Part shown: positions 8,392 to 15,353 of the stretch, piece after piece
Position numbering within the stretch: the stretch's first letter is position 1
How the letters are laid out: every line of letters starts with the position of its first letter
Notes under the pieces: model-generated
Database searches by the model: none
What the model was told of the DNA's origin: nothing
What the model saw: only the letters and a program-made list of their open reading frames with translations
Translations under genes and position numbers: made by a program
DNA from: Pseudomonadota bacterium
GTDB taxonomy: Bacteria; Desulfobacterota; Syntrophobacteria; Syntrophobacterales; Syntrophobacteraceae
Assembly: GCA_023442755.1 (NCBI GenBank)
Contig: JAEZXS010000137.1
Span: 1 to 17,757, forward strand
DNA length: 17,757 nt
Direction of reading: 5' to 3'

Positions 8392-10236
8392 ATGTCGGAG
8401 TTTTCGGATACGGCCGGCGGTCAAAGCGAACCGACCGGCGCCATAAACAATTACAATCGTCTCAAAGAGCATGCCCTCGATGTTATCGACAAGATGCTCG
8501 AACTGGACCTGACGGACCGGCAGTCCTGCCTGGAGTTCAAGGAAAAACTCGAGGCGAACACCTTCAACCTGGTTGTGGTCGGGCAGTTCAAGCGCGGGAA
8601 AACCTGCCTCATAAACGCTCTACTCGGCGCGGATCTGCTCCCCGTATCGGTCGTTCCGCTCACGTCCATCGTCACGGTGCTCGTCTACGGCGAGGAACTT
8701 GCGGTAAGAGTGTTTTTCGATAACGGGAAACAGCGCGACATTCCCGTGGAAGAGCTTGCGGATTATGTAACAGAGAGCGGCAATCCGCGCAATGTAAAGG
8801 AAGTGCGGGAGGTGGTCGTTTTCTATCCTTCCCCTTATCTCAAGGACGGGGTGCGCCTGGTCGACACGCCGGGGGTGGGATCGGTCTACATTCACAACAC
8901 CGACGTCGCCTACAAATATCTACCGAAATCCGACGCCGCCCTGTTCCTGCTCTCCATCGACCAGCCGGTAAGCAGCGCCGAACTCGATTTCCTGGCCGAT
9001 GTGCGCCAGTATGCGGACCGCATTTTCTTTCTCCTGAACAAAATCGATTACCTGAAGGAAGAGGAGATCAGCCGGGCGCTGTCGTTTTCCAGAGCGGCGA
9101 TCGAGCAGGTCATGGGACCGGAAATAAAGGTATTTCCCATCTCGGCCAAGCTGGCGCTCATGGGAAGGCTGGAAAACGCCCCGGAGATGACCGAAAAGAG
9201 CCGGCTTTCCGATTTTTCCGCCACGCTCGGCCGGTTTCTCATGAAGGAAAAGGGCAAAGTCCTGCTCGGCTCGGTTGTAAACAACCTTCTCAAGATCCTT
9301 TCGCGCGAGCGGCTTGGAATCGAACTGGAACTCAAATCACTCAAGACCCCGGTCGAGCAGATGCGGGAAAAAATTGAAGCCTTCGCCGCCAAGAAGGAAG
9401 AACTGGTCCGGGAAAAAAGCACCTTCCAGGTGCTCTTCAACTCCGAAATTGACCGCCAGGTGGTGAAGGAACTGGACCACGGTCTGTCGCAGCTGAAAAA
9501 AGAACTCGTTCCGCGCATGGAAAAGGAATTCAACGAGTTCTGCGAAGAGCGGAAAGATTTGTCCCTGAAAGAACTCAACGATGCGCTCGAAAAGTTCGTC
9601 CACGAAAAAATAGAGACGGAACTCTCGGCCTGGCGCGAGCAGGAGGACGAGAGGCTTTCGCAGGCATTCGACGCCATCTGCCGGCGATTCGCGGAAAAGG
9701 TGAACCAGGTTATAGACGATCTGCTCTCCTTTTCGTCCCAGCTTTTTTCCGTGCCTTTCGAACAGGTAGAGGCCGAGTCGCTCTGGACCTCGGAATCGGC
9801 TTTTCACTACAAGTTCCGGGAAGATGCGGTGGGACTGGACATGCTGACCGCCTCCCTCACCCAGGTGTTTCCACAGTACATCAGCGGAAGGTTTCAACGT
9901 TTCAGGGACTGGGCTTTCAGGACCGCCAACAGGGTGATCCTCAGCAAGCGCAAACAGCACATGAATGAAGCCATTGAAATGCAGGCGGGCAGGATTCGAT
10001 TCGATTTCATAAGCAGGCTCAATAAGAGTACGGCCGGTTTCCGATTGGAAATGGTGCAGAAGATGGAGACCGTGGCGGAGGGAATTACACGCGCGATCGA
10101 GCGCGGAACGGAGCTGAGATCGAGAGGGGAGGAAGAAGCGGCGCACCTGGAGTCTTTGCTTGGAGAAAAGCTTGGCGCAATGGAGCGCGTTAGGGGCGAA
10201 ATTTCCTGGGTCGGTAAAACGGCCGAGAATCTATAA
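8392..10236 (+). CDS. Dynamin-family GTPase
   Basis: Cytoplasmic or membrane-associated large GTPase of 614 residues. The ATG at 8392 is chosen because GGAG lies five bases upstream and the terminator-like hairpin is just before it; a longer in-frame reading would run through that hairpin. GTPase motifs: G1 GQFKRGKT (64-71), G2 Thr in the VPLTSIVTV segment (about 91), G3 DTPG (158-161), G4 NKID (216-219) and SAK (251-253). The C-terminal 300 residues are mostly charged alpha-helix, with a hydrophobic patch LLSFSSQLFSVPF (about 444-456) that could act as a lipid-binding paddle. Bacterial dynamin-like proteins remodel or protect membranes. Many occur in tandem pairs, but this one is single. Its specific role is unknown. 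Confidence 0.88.
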   Translation: MSEFSDTAGGQSEPTGAINNYNRLKEHALDVIDKMLELDLTDRQSCLEFKEKLEANTFNLVVVGQFKRGKTCLINALLGADLLPVSVVPLTSIVTVLVYGEELAVRVFFDNGKQRDIPVEELADYVTESGNPRNVKEVREVVVFYPSPYLKDGVRLVDTPGVGSVYIHNTDVAYKYLPKSDAALFLLSIDQPVSSAELDFLADVRQYADRIFFLLNKIDYLKEEEISRALSFSRAAIEQVMGPEIKVFPISAKLALMGRLENAPEMTEKSRLSDFSATLGRFLMKEKGKVLLGSVVNNLLKILSRERLGIELELKSLKTPVEQMREKIEAFAAKKEELVREKSTFQVLFNSEIDRQVVKELDHGLSQLKKELVPRMEKEFNEFCEERKDLSLKELNDALEKFVHEKIETELSAWREQEDERLSQAFDAICRRFAEKVNQVIDDLLSFSSQLFSVPFEQVEAESLWTSESAFHYKFREDAVGLDMLTASLTQVFPQYISGRFQRFRDWAFRTANRVILSKRKQHMNEAIEMQAGRIRFDFISRLNKSTAGFRLEMVQKMETVAEGITRAIERGTELRSRGEEEAAHLESLLGEKLGAMERVRGEISWVGKTAENL

Positions 10237-10691
10237 TCCCACGCCTGCACGCGTTTTGAGAAGCTTTTCTGCTTGACAAAGCGGACGCGCTTACAGTAGG
10301 TTTGTCGCGCGTGTTGGAAACCACCGATTCTTATGGTCTTTTTTGTCTACGGCAAGCTCTGGAAGGTTTTGGCGTACTATGTCAACGTAGTCAAGCCTGA
10401 AAATCCGCCTCATAATAGCTCCTCGAAATTCTGCGCATCCATAAATTCGACCCAGTTTAAATATCGACCTGCTTGGAGCGAGACGGAAAAACCCAAATAA
10501 GAAGACCATCCATTTTTTTGGCGTTCCTGAAATGCCGGGCCGATTTGCGCATCTACTTTGAGAAAAGAGTAACAATGTTAGAGTTCAATTCGGAAGGAGG
10601 AGTTTACCAGGGAACGAAAAGGCTAATGAAGGGGTTACCCCGACCCCGGTTTGTACCATTAAACTACATCACAATTAACCAGGAGGGTTAA
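10237..10691. other. Intergenic gap between the GTPase and hppA
   Basis: 455 bp, more AT-rich than its neighbours. A TTGACA occurs at 10273-10278, but its best -10 (TAGGTT at 10298) is 19 bases away. GGGG-tta-CCCC at 10631-10641 is a small hairpin in the presumed hppA leader. AGGAGG at 10681-10686 is the strong hppA ribosome site. A weak candidate small gene is listed separately at 10291-10413. I see no clear terminator for the GTPase gene and no tRNA. Confidence 0.5.
10291..10413 (-). CDS. Possible small protein, 40 residues, unknown
   Basis: A minus-strand frame starting at an ATG (10413) with GAGGAG five bases upstream encodes 40 residues: MRRIFRLDYVDIVRQNLPEL, then a basic stretch with WFPTRATNLL at the end. 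The frame is open for another 54 codons upstream, but that part has no ribosome site. No family is recognised. The ribosome site is the only positive evidence, and chance is a fair explanation. Confidence 0.2.
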   Translation of the reverse strand: MRRIFRLDYVDIVRQNLPELAVDKKDHKNRWFPTRATNLL

Positions 10692-12737
10692 ATGAACGCG
10701 AGTATGATCACCATCTTCGCGCTTGTATGTGGTGGTCTCGGCGTTGTCTACGCGCTGATCACCGCAGCATGGGTCGGCAAGCAGAGCGCCGGTTCCGAAA
10801 AAATGCAGGCCATCTCGGAAGCCATCCGTGAAGGCGCAACGGCATTCCTTACGCGGGAATACAAGACCGTTGCCGTAGTCGGCATCGTCCTTGCCGCACT
10901 GCTCACCTATCTGGGCGTCTGGACCGCAGTTGGTTTCGTCATCGGCGCACTGGGTTCCGCTCTTGCCGGCTACATCGGCATGCTCGTAACGGTCAAGGCC
11001 AACGTGCGTACGACCGAAGCCGCAAAGCGCGGACTTCAGGCCGCTCTGTCGGTTGCCTTCAAAGGCGGTTCGGTTACCGGCATCATGGTCGTCGGTCTCG
11101 GCCTACTCGGCATCACCGGCTACTTCGTGGCTGCCAAGATGTATGCTCCCGCCGAAGAAGTTTTCCACGCCCTCATCGGTCTCGGCTTCGGCTGCTCCCT
11201 GATGAGCGTGTTCGCTCGTATCGCCGGCGGTATCTACACCAAGGCCGCTGACGTAGGCGCCGACCTGGTTGGTAAGGTCGAAGCGGGAATCCCCGAAGAC
11301 GACCCGAGAAACGCAGCGGTTATCGCCGACAACGTTGGCGACAACGTCGGCGACTGCGCGGGTATGGCTGCAGACCTTTACGAAACCTATACCGTTACGC
11401 TGGTTGCAGCAATGCTGCTGGCGAAGACCGTTTTCGGAGCCGACAGCCTCTGGGTGGAATTCCCCCTCCTCATCGGCGGCATCTCCATCGTCGCTTCGAT
11501 CATCGGTACCTACTTCGTGCGCATGGGCAAGAGCGAGTACATCATGGGCGCCCTCTATAAGGGTCTTGCGGTTGCCGGTATTCTGGCAGCGGTCGCCTTC
11601 TATTTCGCTTCCCAGTGGTTCCTGAAGCAGCAGGGTGTACAGCCCGCCTTCACCCCGATGGGCGTTTTCACCACGGCCGTCATCGGCCTGGTGCTGACCG
11701 GCGCCATCGTTATGATCACCGAGTATTTCACCTCCAAGTCCTTCAACCCCGTTAAGCACATTGCCGCCGCCAGTGTCACCGGCCACGGCACGAACGTTAT
11801 ATCGGGTCTGGCCGTCAGCATGAAATCCACCGGCGCTCCCGCCCTGGTTATCTGCGGCGCCATCATCTGGGCTTACCAGCTTGGCGGCGGTTTTGCCGGT
11901 AATGCCGGCACCGGGCTTTTTGCAATCGCCCTGTCCGCCGTTGCAATGCTCTCCATGACCGGTATCGTCGTAGCCATCGATTCCTACGGCCCGATCACGG
12001 ACAACGCAGGCGGCATTGCTGAAATGGCGGAGCTTCCCGACAGCGTGCGCGACATCACCGATCCTCTGGACGCAGTCGGCAACACCACCAAAGCCGTTAC
12101 CAAGGGTTATGCGATCGGTTCCGCCGGTCTGGCAGCCCTGGTTCTTTTCGCCGAATATTCGCGCTCCTTCCCGGCTCAGGTCATGTTCGATCTGTCCAAC
12201 CCGAAGGTCATCGTCGGCCTGTTCATCGGCGGTCTGCTGCCCTACTTTTTCGGCTCCCTGCTGATGGAAGCCGTTGGTATAGCCGCAGGCGGCGTTGTTG
12301 AAGAAGTTCGCCGTCAGTTCCGCGAAATTCCGGGCATCATGGAAGGCACCGCAAAGCCCGAATACGGCAAATGCGTTGACATCGTTACCAAGTCCGCAAT
12401 CAAGCAGATGATGCTTCCGGCCCTCATCCCGGTTGTGGCTCCTATCGCAGTCGGTTTCCTGATTGGTAAGGAAGCCCTCGGCGGCGTGCTCATCGGCAGC
12501 ATCATCACGGGTCTGTTCCAGGCCATCGCGATGACCAGCGGCGGCGGCGCATGGGATAACGCAAAGAAGTTCATCGAAGACGGCATGTACGGCGGCAAGG
12601 GTTCCGACGCCCACAAGGCGGCGGTTACCGGCGACACCGTAGGCGACCCGTACAAAGATACGGCCGGCCCTGCCATCAACCCGATGATCAAGGTTATCAA
12701 CATCGTGGCTCTGTTGATCGTGCCCCTGTTGAAGTAA
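10692..12737 (+). CDS. hppA: Membrane-bound H+-translocating pyrophosphatase, K+-independent type
   Basis: Integral membrane pump of 681 residues that couples PPi hydrolysis to proton transport, or the reverse. Substrate motifs are DVGADLVGKVE (187-197) and EDDPRNAAVIADNVGDNVGD (202-221). The C-terminal half has SYGPITDNAGG (431-441) and, near the end, the conserved TGDTVGDPYKDTAGPAINP stretch. At GNTTKAVTKG (463-472) Lys467 and Thr470 stand where K+-dependent enzymes have Ala and Gly; by the known family rule this marks a K+-independent, H+-pumping enzyme. AGGAGG lies five bases before the ATG. Compared with neighbours it uses GTT, GGT and CGT codons more often, which suggests high expression. 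A strong terminator follows, so it is probably monocistronic. In syntrophs such pumps save energy from PPi made by acyl-CoA synthetases. Confidence 0.96.
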   Translation: MNASMITIFALVCGGLGVVYALITAAWVGKQSAGSEKMQAISEAIREGATAFLTREYKTVAVVGIVLAALLTYLGVWTAVGFVIGALGSALAGYIGMLVTVKANVRTTEAAKRGLQAALSVAFKGGSVTGIMVVGLGLLGITGYFVAAKMYAPAEEVFHALIGLGFGCSLMSVFARIAGGIYTKAADVGADLVGKVEAGIPEDDPRNAAVIADNVGDNVGDCAGMAADLYETYTVTLVAAMLLAKTVFGADSLWVEFPLLIGGISIVASIIGTYFVRMGKSEYIMGALYKGLAVAGILAAVAFYFASQWFLKQQGVQPAFTPMGVFTTAVIGLVLTGAIVMITEYFTSKSFNPVKHIAAASVTGHGTNVISGLAVSMKSTGAPALVICGAIIWAYQLGGGFAGNAGTGLFAIALSAVAMLSMTGIVVAIDSYGPITDNAGGIAEMAELPDSVRDITDPLDAVGNTTKAVTKGYAIGSAGLAALVLFAEYSRSFPAQVMFDLSNPKVIVGLFIGGLLPYFFGSLLMEAVGIAAGGVVEEVRRQFREIPGIMEGTAKPEYGKCVDIVTKSAIKQMMLPALIPVVAPIAVGFLIGKEALGGVLIGSIITGLFQAIAMTSGGGAWDNAKKFIEDGMYGGKGSDAHKAAVTGDTVGDPYKDTAGPAINPMIKVINIVALLIVPLLK

Positions 12738-12771
12738 GCCCAGCGCCCCCACGCGCTGTGCAGTAAACAAG

Positions 12772-12806
12772 ACCGGCGGCCCCCCAAGGGACCGCCGGTT
12801 TTTTTT
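12772..12806 (+). terminator. Intrinsic terminator of hppA
   Basis: ACCGGCGG (12772-12779) pairs with CCGCCGGT (12792-12799), with an inner CCC/GGG extension, followed by a run of eight T (12799-12806). It lies 35 bp after the hppA stop. Confidence 0.92.
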
Positions 12807-12924
12807 ATGGAAAAGTGCCTGGAGTATTCATCCGCAGAAGTTGATGCGGCGACCGGACCTGACTACTCTCATAAAACAGACTTTCAGCCTCAATTGCAAA
12901 GTTCTGTCGGCATCCGGAGAAAAT

Positions 12925-12949
12925 CATCGCGGCTGCAAGCCGCTCCCAC
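12925..12949 (-). repeat. REP-like hairpin, copy E
   Basis: CATC followed by GCGGC-tgcaa-GCCGC and TCCCAC. It is the reverse complement of copy A (818-844) with one compensated pair in the stem. It lies in the hppA-methyltransferase gap (12807-13090), where nothing else is evident. Confidence 0.65.
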
Positions 12950-13090
12950 GGCAATTTCCTGCACCTGGTTTTCCCGCTGCCCTACAGTTGGATGTTTTTG
13001 ACATTTCGGGAAACCGGCGTTTCTGATAAGGTCAAAATGACGTGATTCCTAGCTCCGCAATATCCAGGAACTCATAACCGAGGGCATGAG

Positions 13091-13723
13091 ATGGCGATGG
13101 AGACTAAGGTATTATCGGCTTCCGAAGATATGCGCTCCGCAAACCTGGGGAAAATGGGAACCATACTGGCCGACCCACCCTGGCGTTTTTCGAACCGCAC
13201 CGGCAAGATGGCCCCCGAACACAAGAGACTTTCCCGCTACGGCACGATGACCTTCGAGGAGATCATGGGCCTGCCCGTGGAGGAGCTTGCACTTCCCCGT
13301 AGCCACCTCTATCTCTGGACGCCCAATGCTCTCTTGAAAGAGGGTCTGGAGGTCATGAAAAGATGGGGGTTCACCTACAAGACGAATATCGTCTGGTACA
13401 AGGTGCGCAGGGACGGAGGACCGGACGGCCGCGGGGTGGGTTTCTATTTTCGCAACGTTACCGAACTGGTCCTGTTCGGCGTAAGGGGCAACTTCCGCAC
13501 CCTCCCACCCGGCAGAATGCAGGTGAACATCGTCTGCGCCAGAAAGCGTGAACACTCCCGAAAACCGGACGAACTCTACGATCTGATCGAAACATGCAGC
13601 CCGGGGCCCTACCTGGAGCTTTTCGCCCGGCAGCGCCGCCCGGAGTGGGAGCAGTGGGGCAACGAAACCGACAAGAACGACTACCGCCCTGCCAGCCAAC
13701 TGGTGATTCGCTTTCGGAAATGA
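13091..13723 (+). CDS. MT-A70 family adenine-N6 methyltransferase, solitary
   Basis: Protein of 210 residues of the MT-A70 class (N6-adenine methyltransferases acting on DNA or RNA). Near the N-terminus is the catalytic DPPW (28-31) in TILADPPWRF. Then come a YGTMTFEEI segment, LYLWTPNALL, and NIVWYK. The C-terminal part has REHSRKPDELYDLIE and PYLELFARQRRPEWEQWGNE, which are typical of prokaryotic and phage members. GAGGG lies six bases before the ATG. There is no restriction endonuclease, specificity subunit or phage gene next to it, so it is an orphan methyltransferase. It is convergent with meaB. Target sequence and nucleic acid (DNA is more likely) cannot be read from the sequence. Confidence 0.88.
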   Translation: MAMETKVLSASEDMRSANLGKMGTILADPPWRFSNRTGKMAPEHKRLSRYGTMTFEEIMGLPVEELALPRSHLYLWTPNALLKEGLEVMKRWGFTYKTNIVWYKVRRDGGPDGRGVGFYFRNVTELVLFGVRGNFRTLPPGRMQVNIVCARKREHSRKPDELYDLIETCSPGPYLELFARQRRPEWEQWGNETDKNDYRPASQLVIRFRK

Positions 13724-13774
13724 TCTATCCGCGGATCGTTTTGGAGTAACAGGGACTTGGGCGAGACCTTTGTT

Positions 13775-13789
13775 GCGGATTATATCCGC
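13775..13789 (-). other. Hairpin after meaB
   Basis: GCGGAT-tat-ATCCGC directly follows the meaB stop codon (13790-13792). It has a six-pair stem but no U-run, so it may be a 3' end stabiliser or weak terminator. A second palindrome, ATCCGCGGAT, is at 13727-13736, just after the methyltransferase stop. Confidence 0.4.
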
Positions 13790-14779
13790 CTACCCGATTT
13801 CCCGCGCGATAATCTCCTGAACGAGAGAATAGGGGTCGGCCTGCTTCTCGACGATCTTTTCGACCATTTCGTCGAGGGTGTCCCCGCGGCTCTCCAGCCG
13901 GGCGACGATGGTCCGGAACGCCTGGTCTTTTAGCGCTTCGAGAAGCTGCATCCGCGCACGCTTTTCGAGCGCCTCCTTCCAGCTGGAATCCCCGCCGCTG
14001 AAAAGAAAATCCCTGTGCTTTTCAATCGCCGCGTACAGTTCTTCTATCCCGCGGCCCTTGACCGCCTCGGTCTCGAGGATGACCGGTTCCCAGCCGTTTC
14101 CGTCACGCCGCCGGGACCCAAGCTGGATGAGGTTTCGCAGCTCCGCGATCGTCTTGCGCGTGCCCTCCCGGTCAGCCTTGTTCACCACGAAAATGTTTCC
14201 GATCTCCATGATCCCGGCCTTGATGGCCTGGATGTCGTCCCCCATGCCCGGTACGGTTACCAGGACGGTACTGTGGGCGCTATTCGCTATCTCCACCTCG
14301 TCCTGCCCCACCCCCACCGTCTCGATGATGATGATGTCCCTGCCCATCGCGTCCAGAACGTTGACCATATCGTTCGTTGACCGGGTGATGCCGCCGAAGT
14401 GCCCGCGGGTGGCAAGGCTTCGAATGAAGACGCCCGGGTCGAGGAAGTGCCGCTGCATCCGTATGCGGTCGCCGAGAATGGCGCCGCCGCTGAAGGGGCT
14501 GGTAGGGTCGACGGCCAGGATTCCGACCGTTTTGCCCTCTTTTCGGTACCGCGAGGCAAGCTGGTCCACCAGGGTGCTCTTGCCTACGCCCGGGGACCCG
14601 GTGAAACCGATCACGTAGGCCTTGCCCGTATGCGGATAGAGTTCCCGCAGTATCTCGCGCGCCGATGGGATTTCATCGTCGATGTCGCGCAGGAGACGGG
14701 CTGTCGCCCTCACGTTTCCGGAAACGATCTGTTCTACGATATCCATATCCACAATTCTTTTCGTCGATTCGTCGGACAA
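13790..14779 (-). CDS. meaB: MeaB-type GTPase, chaperone of the B12-dependent acyl-CoA mutase
   Basis: G3E-family P-loop GTPase of 329 residues that gates cobalamin loading and protects or reactivates the mutase. Walker A is GSPGVGKST (61-69). The Mg2+/switch segment is DPTSPFSGGAILGDRIRM (91-108). ETVGVGQDE (153-161) and NKAD (200-203) follow. The C-terminal helices form the usual dimerisation arm. The chosen start is TTG at 14779, with AGGAG about eight bases upstream; a shorter start at Met12 lacks such a site. It is the last gene of a minus-strand operon after the mutase large subunit and the B12-binding subunit, 45 bp from the latter. In isobutyryl-CoA mutase systems the counterpart is called MeaI, so the name follows whichever substrate the mutase uses. 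Confidence 0.93.
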   Translation of the reverse strand: MSDESTKRIVDMDIVEQIVSGNVRATARLLRDIDDEIPSAREILRELYPHTGKAYVIGFTGSPGVGKSTLVDQLASRYRKEGKTVGILAVDPTSPFSGGAILGDRIRMQRHFLDPGVFIRSLATRGHFGGITRSTNDMVNVLDAMGRDIIIIETVGVGQDEVEIANSAHSTVLVTVPGMGDDIQAIKAGIMEIGNIFVVNKADREGTRKTIAELRNLIQLGSRRRDGNGWEPVILETEAVKGRGIEELYAAIEKHRDFLFSGGDSSWKEALEKRARMQLLEALKDQAFRTIVARLESRGDTLDEMVEKIVEKQADPYSLVQEIIAREIG

Positions 14780-14824
14780 TAAGATTTCTCCTTAACTGGA
14801 AACGCCGGAGATGCGGACGACGCA

Positions 14825-15253
14825 TCACCGCCCCGCAAGCATAATAGCGCCGCGGGGTTTTATGTTCCTTCCGACCCAATCTATTATTTCGTTGAGTTTC
14901 GCGCCGGGCTCGAAGATTTCCTTTATGCCGATTTCCTTCAGTTTCGGGATGTCCTCAAGAGGAAAAATCCCCCCTCCGATCACGGAAATATCCTCGGCAT
15001 TACTCTCCCGCAGCAGTTCGAGTATTCTGGGAAAGGAATAGGTATGCGCCCCGGACAGGATGCTCAGCCCGATCAGGTCCACGTCTTCCTGGATGGCGGT
15101 GTTAACGATCTGCTCGGGCGTCTGGTGACACCCGGTATAGATTACCTCGAAGCCGGCGTCCCTGAAAGCGCGGGCGATGACGCGGGCGCCTCGGTCATGG
15201 CCGTCAAGGCCGGGCTTGGCAACCAATATGCGAAGTTTCCTTCCTTTTTCCAT
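14825..15253 (-). CDS. Acyl-CoA mutase small subunit, cobalamin-binding
   Basis: Stand-alone B12-binding domain of 142 residues. The base-off/His-on motif is DGHDRG, with Asp17, His19 and Gly22; His19 should coordinate cobalt. SIL (64-66) and GGG (93-95) complete the cobalamin pocket. In classical methylmalonyl-CoA mutase this domain is fused to the barrel. Here it is separate, as in archaeal mutases and in IcmA/IcmB-type isobutyryl-CoA mutases. The ATG at 15253 has AGGGAGG about seven bases upstream. It sits between the large subunit (100 bp away) and meaB, so all three should be co-transcribed. Automatic annotation would probably call it methylmalonyl-CoA mutase C-terminal subunit; its substrate is set by the partner subunit. 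Confidence 0.92.
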   Translation of the reverse strand: MEKGRKLRILVAKPGLDGHDRGARVIARAFRDAGFEVIYTGCHQTPEQIVNTAIQEDVDLIGLSILSGAHTYSFPRILELLRESNAEDISVIGGGIFPLEDIPKLKEIGIKEIFEPGAKLNEIIDWVGRNIKPRGAIMLAGR

Positions 15254-15305
15254 GGAAACCTACCTCCCTACTTAAAGTAAACATCTTCAGAGGTTAAAAG
15301 ACGCA

Positions 15306-15334
15306 CCGGCGCAATTTGCCGGTTTCGAACCGGC
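15306..15334 (-). other. Overlapping alternative hairpins between the mutase subunits
   Basis: CCGGC (15306-15310) pairs with GCCGG (15318-15322), while GCCGGTT (15318-15324) pairs with AACCGGC (15328-15334). The two stems share an arm and cannot form together. They lie 20 bp after the large-subunit stop and over 50 bp before the small-subunit start. They may set RNA stability or the ratio of the subunits. Confidence 0.4.
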
Positions 15335-15353
15335 ACTGCCGAAAATATACACT

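Noticed and set aside
11103..12770. Open minus-strand frame of 555 codons, antisense to hppA
   Set aside because: Its composition (His, Asp, Gly, Gln-rich) mirrors the hydrophobic codons of hppA, and it starts beyond the hppA stop next to the terminator.
15318..15334. tRNA T-arm-like sequence on the minus strand
   Set aside because: The stem and TTCGAAA loop fit a T-arm, but there is no acceptor, D-arm or anticodon arm at the right distance; upstream is the mutase coding end.
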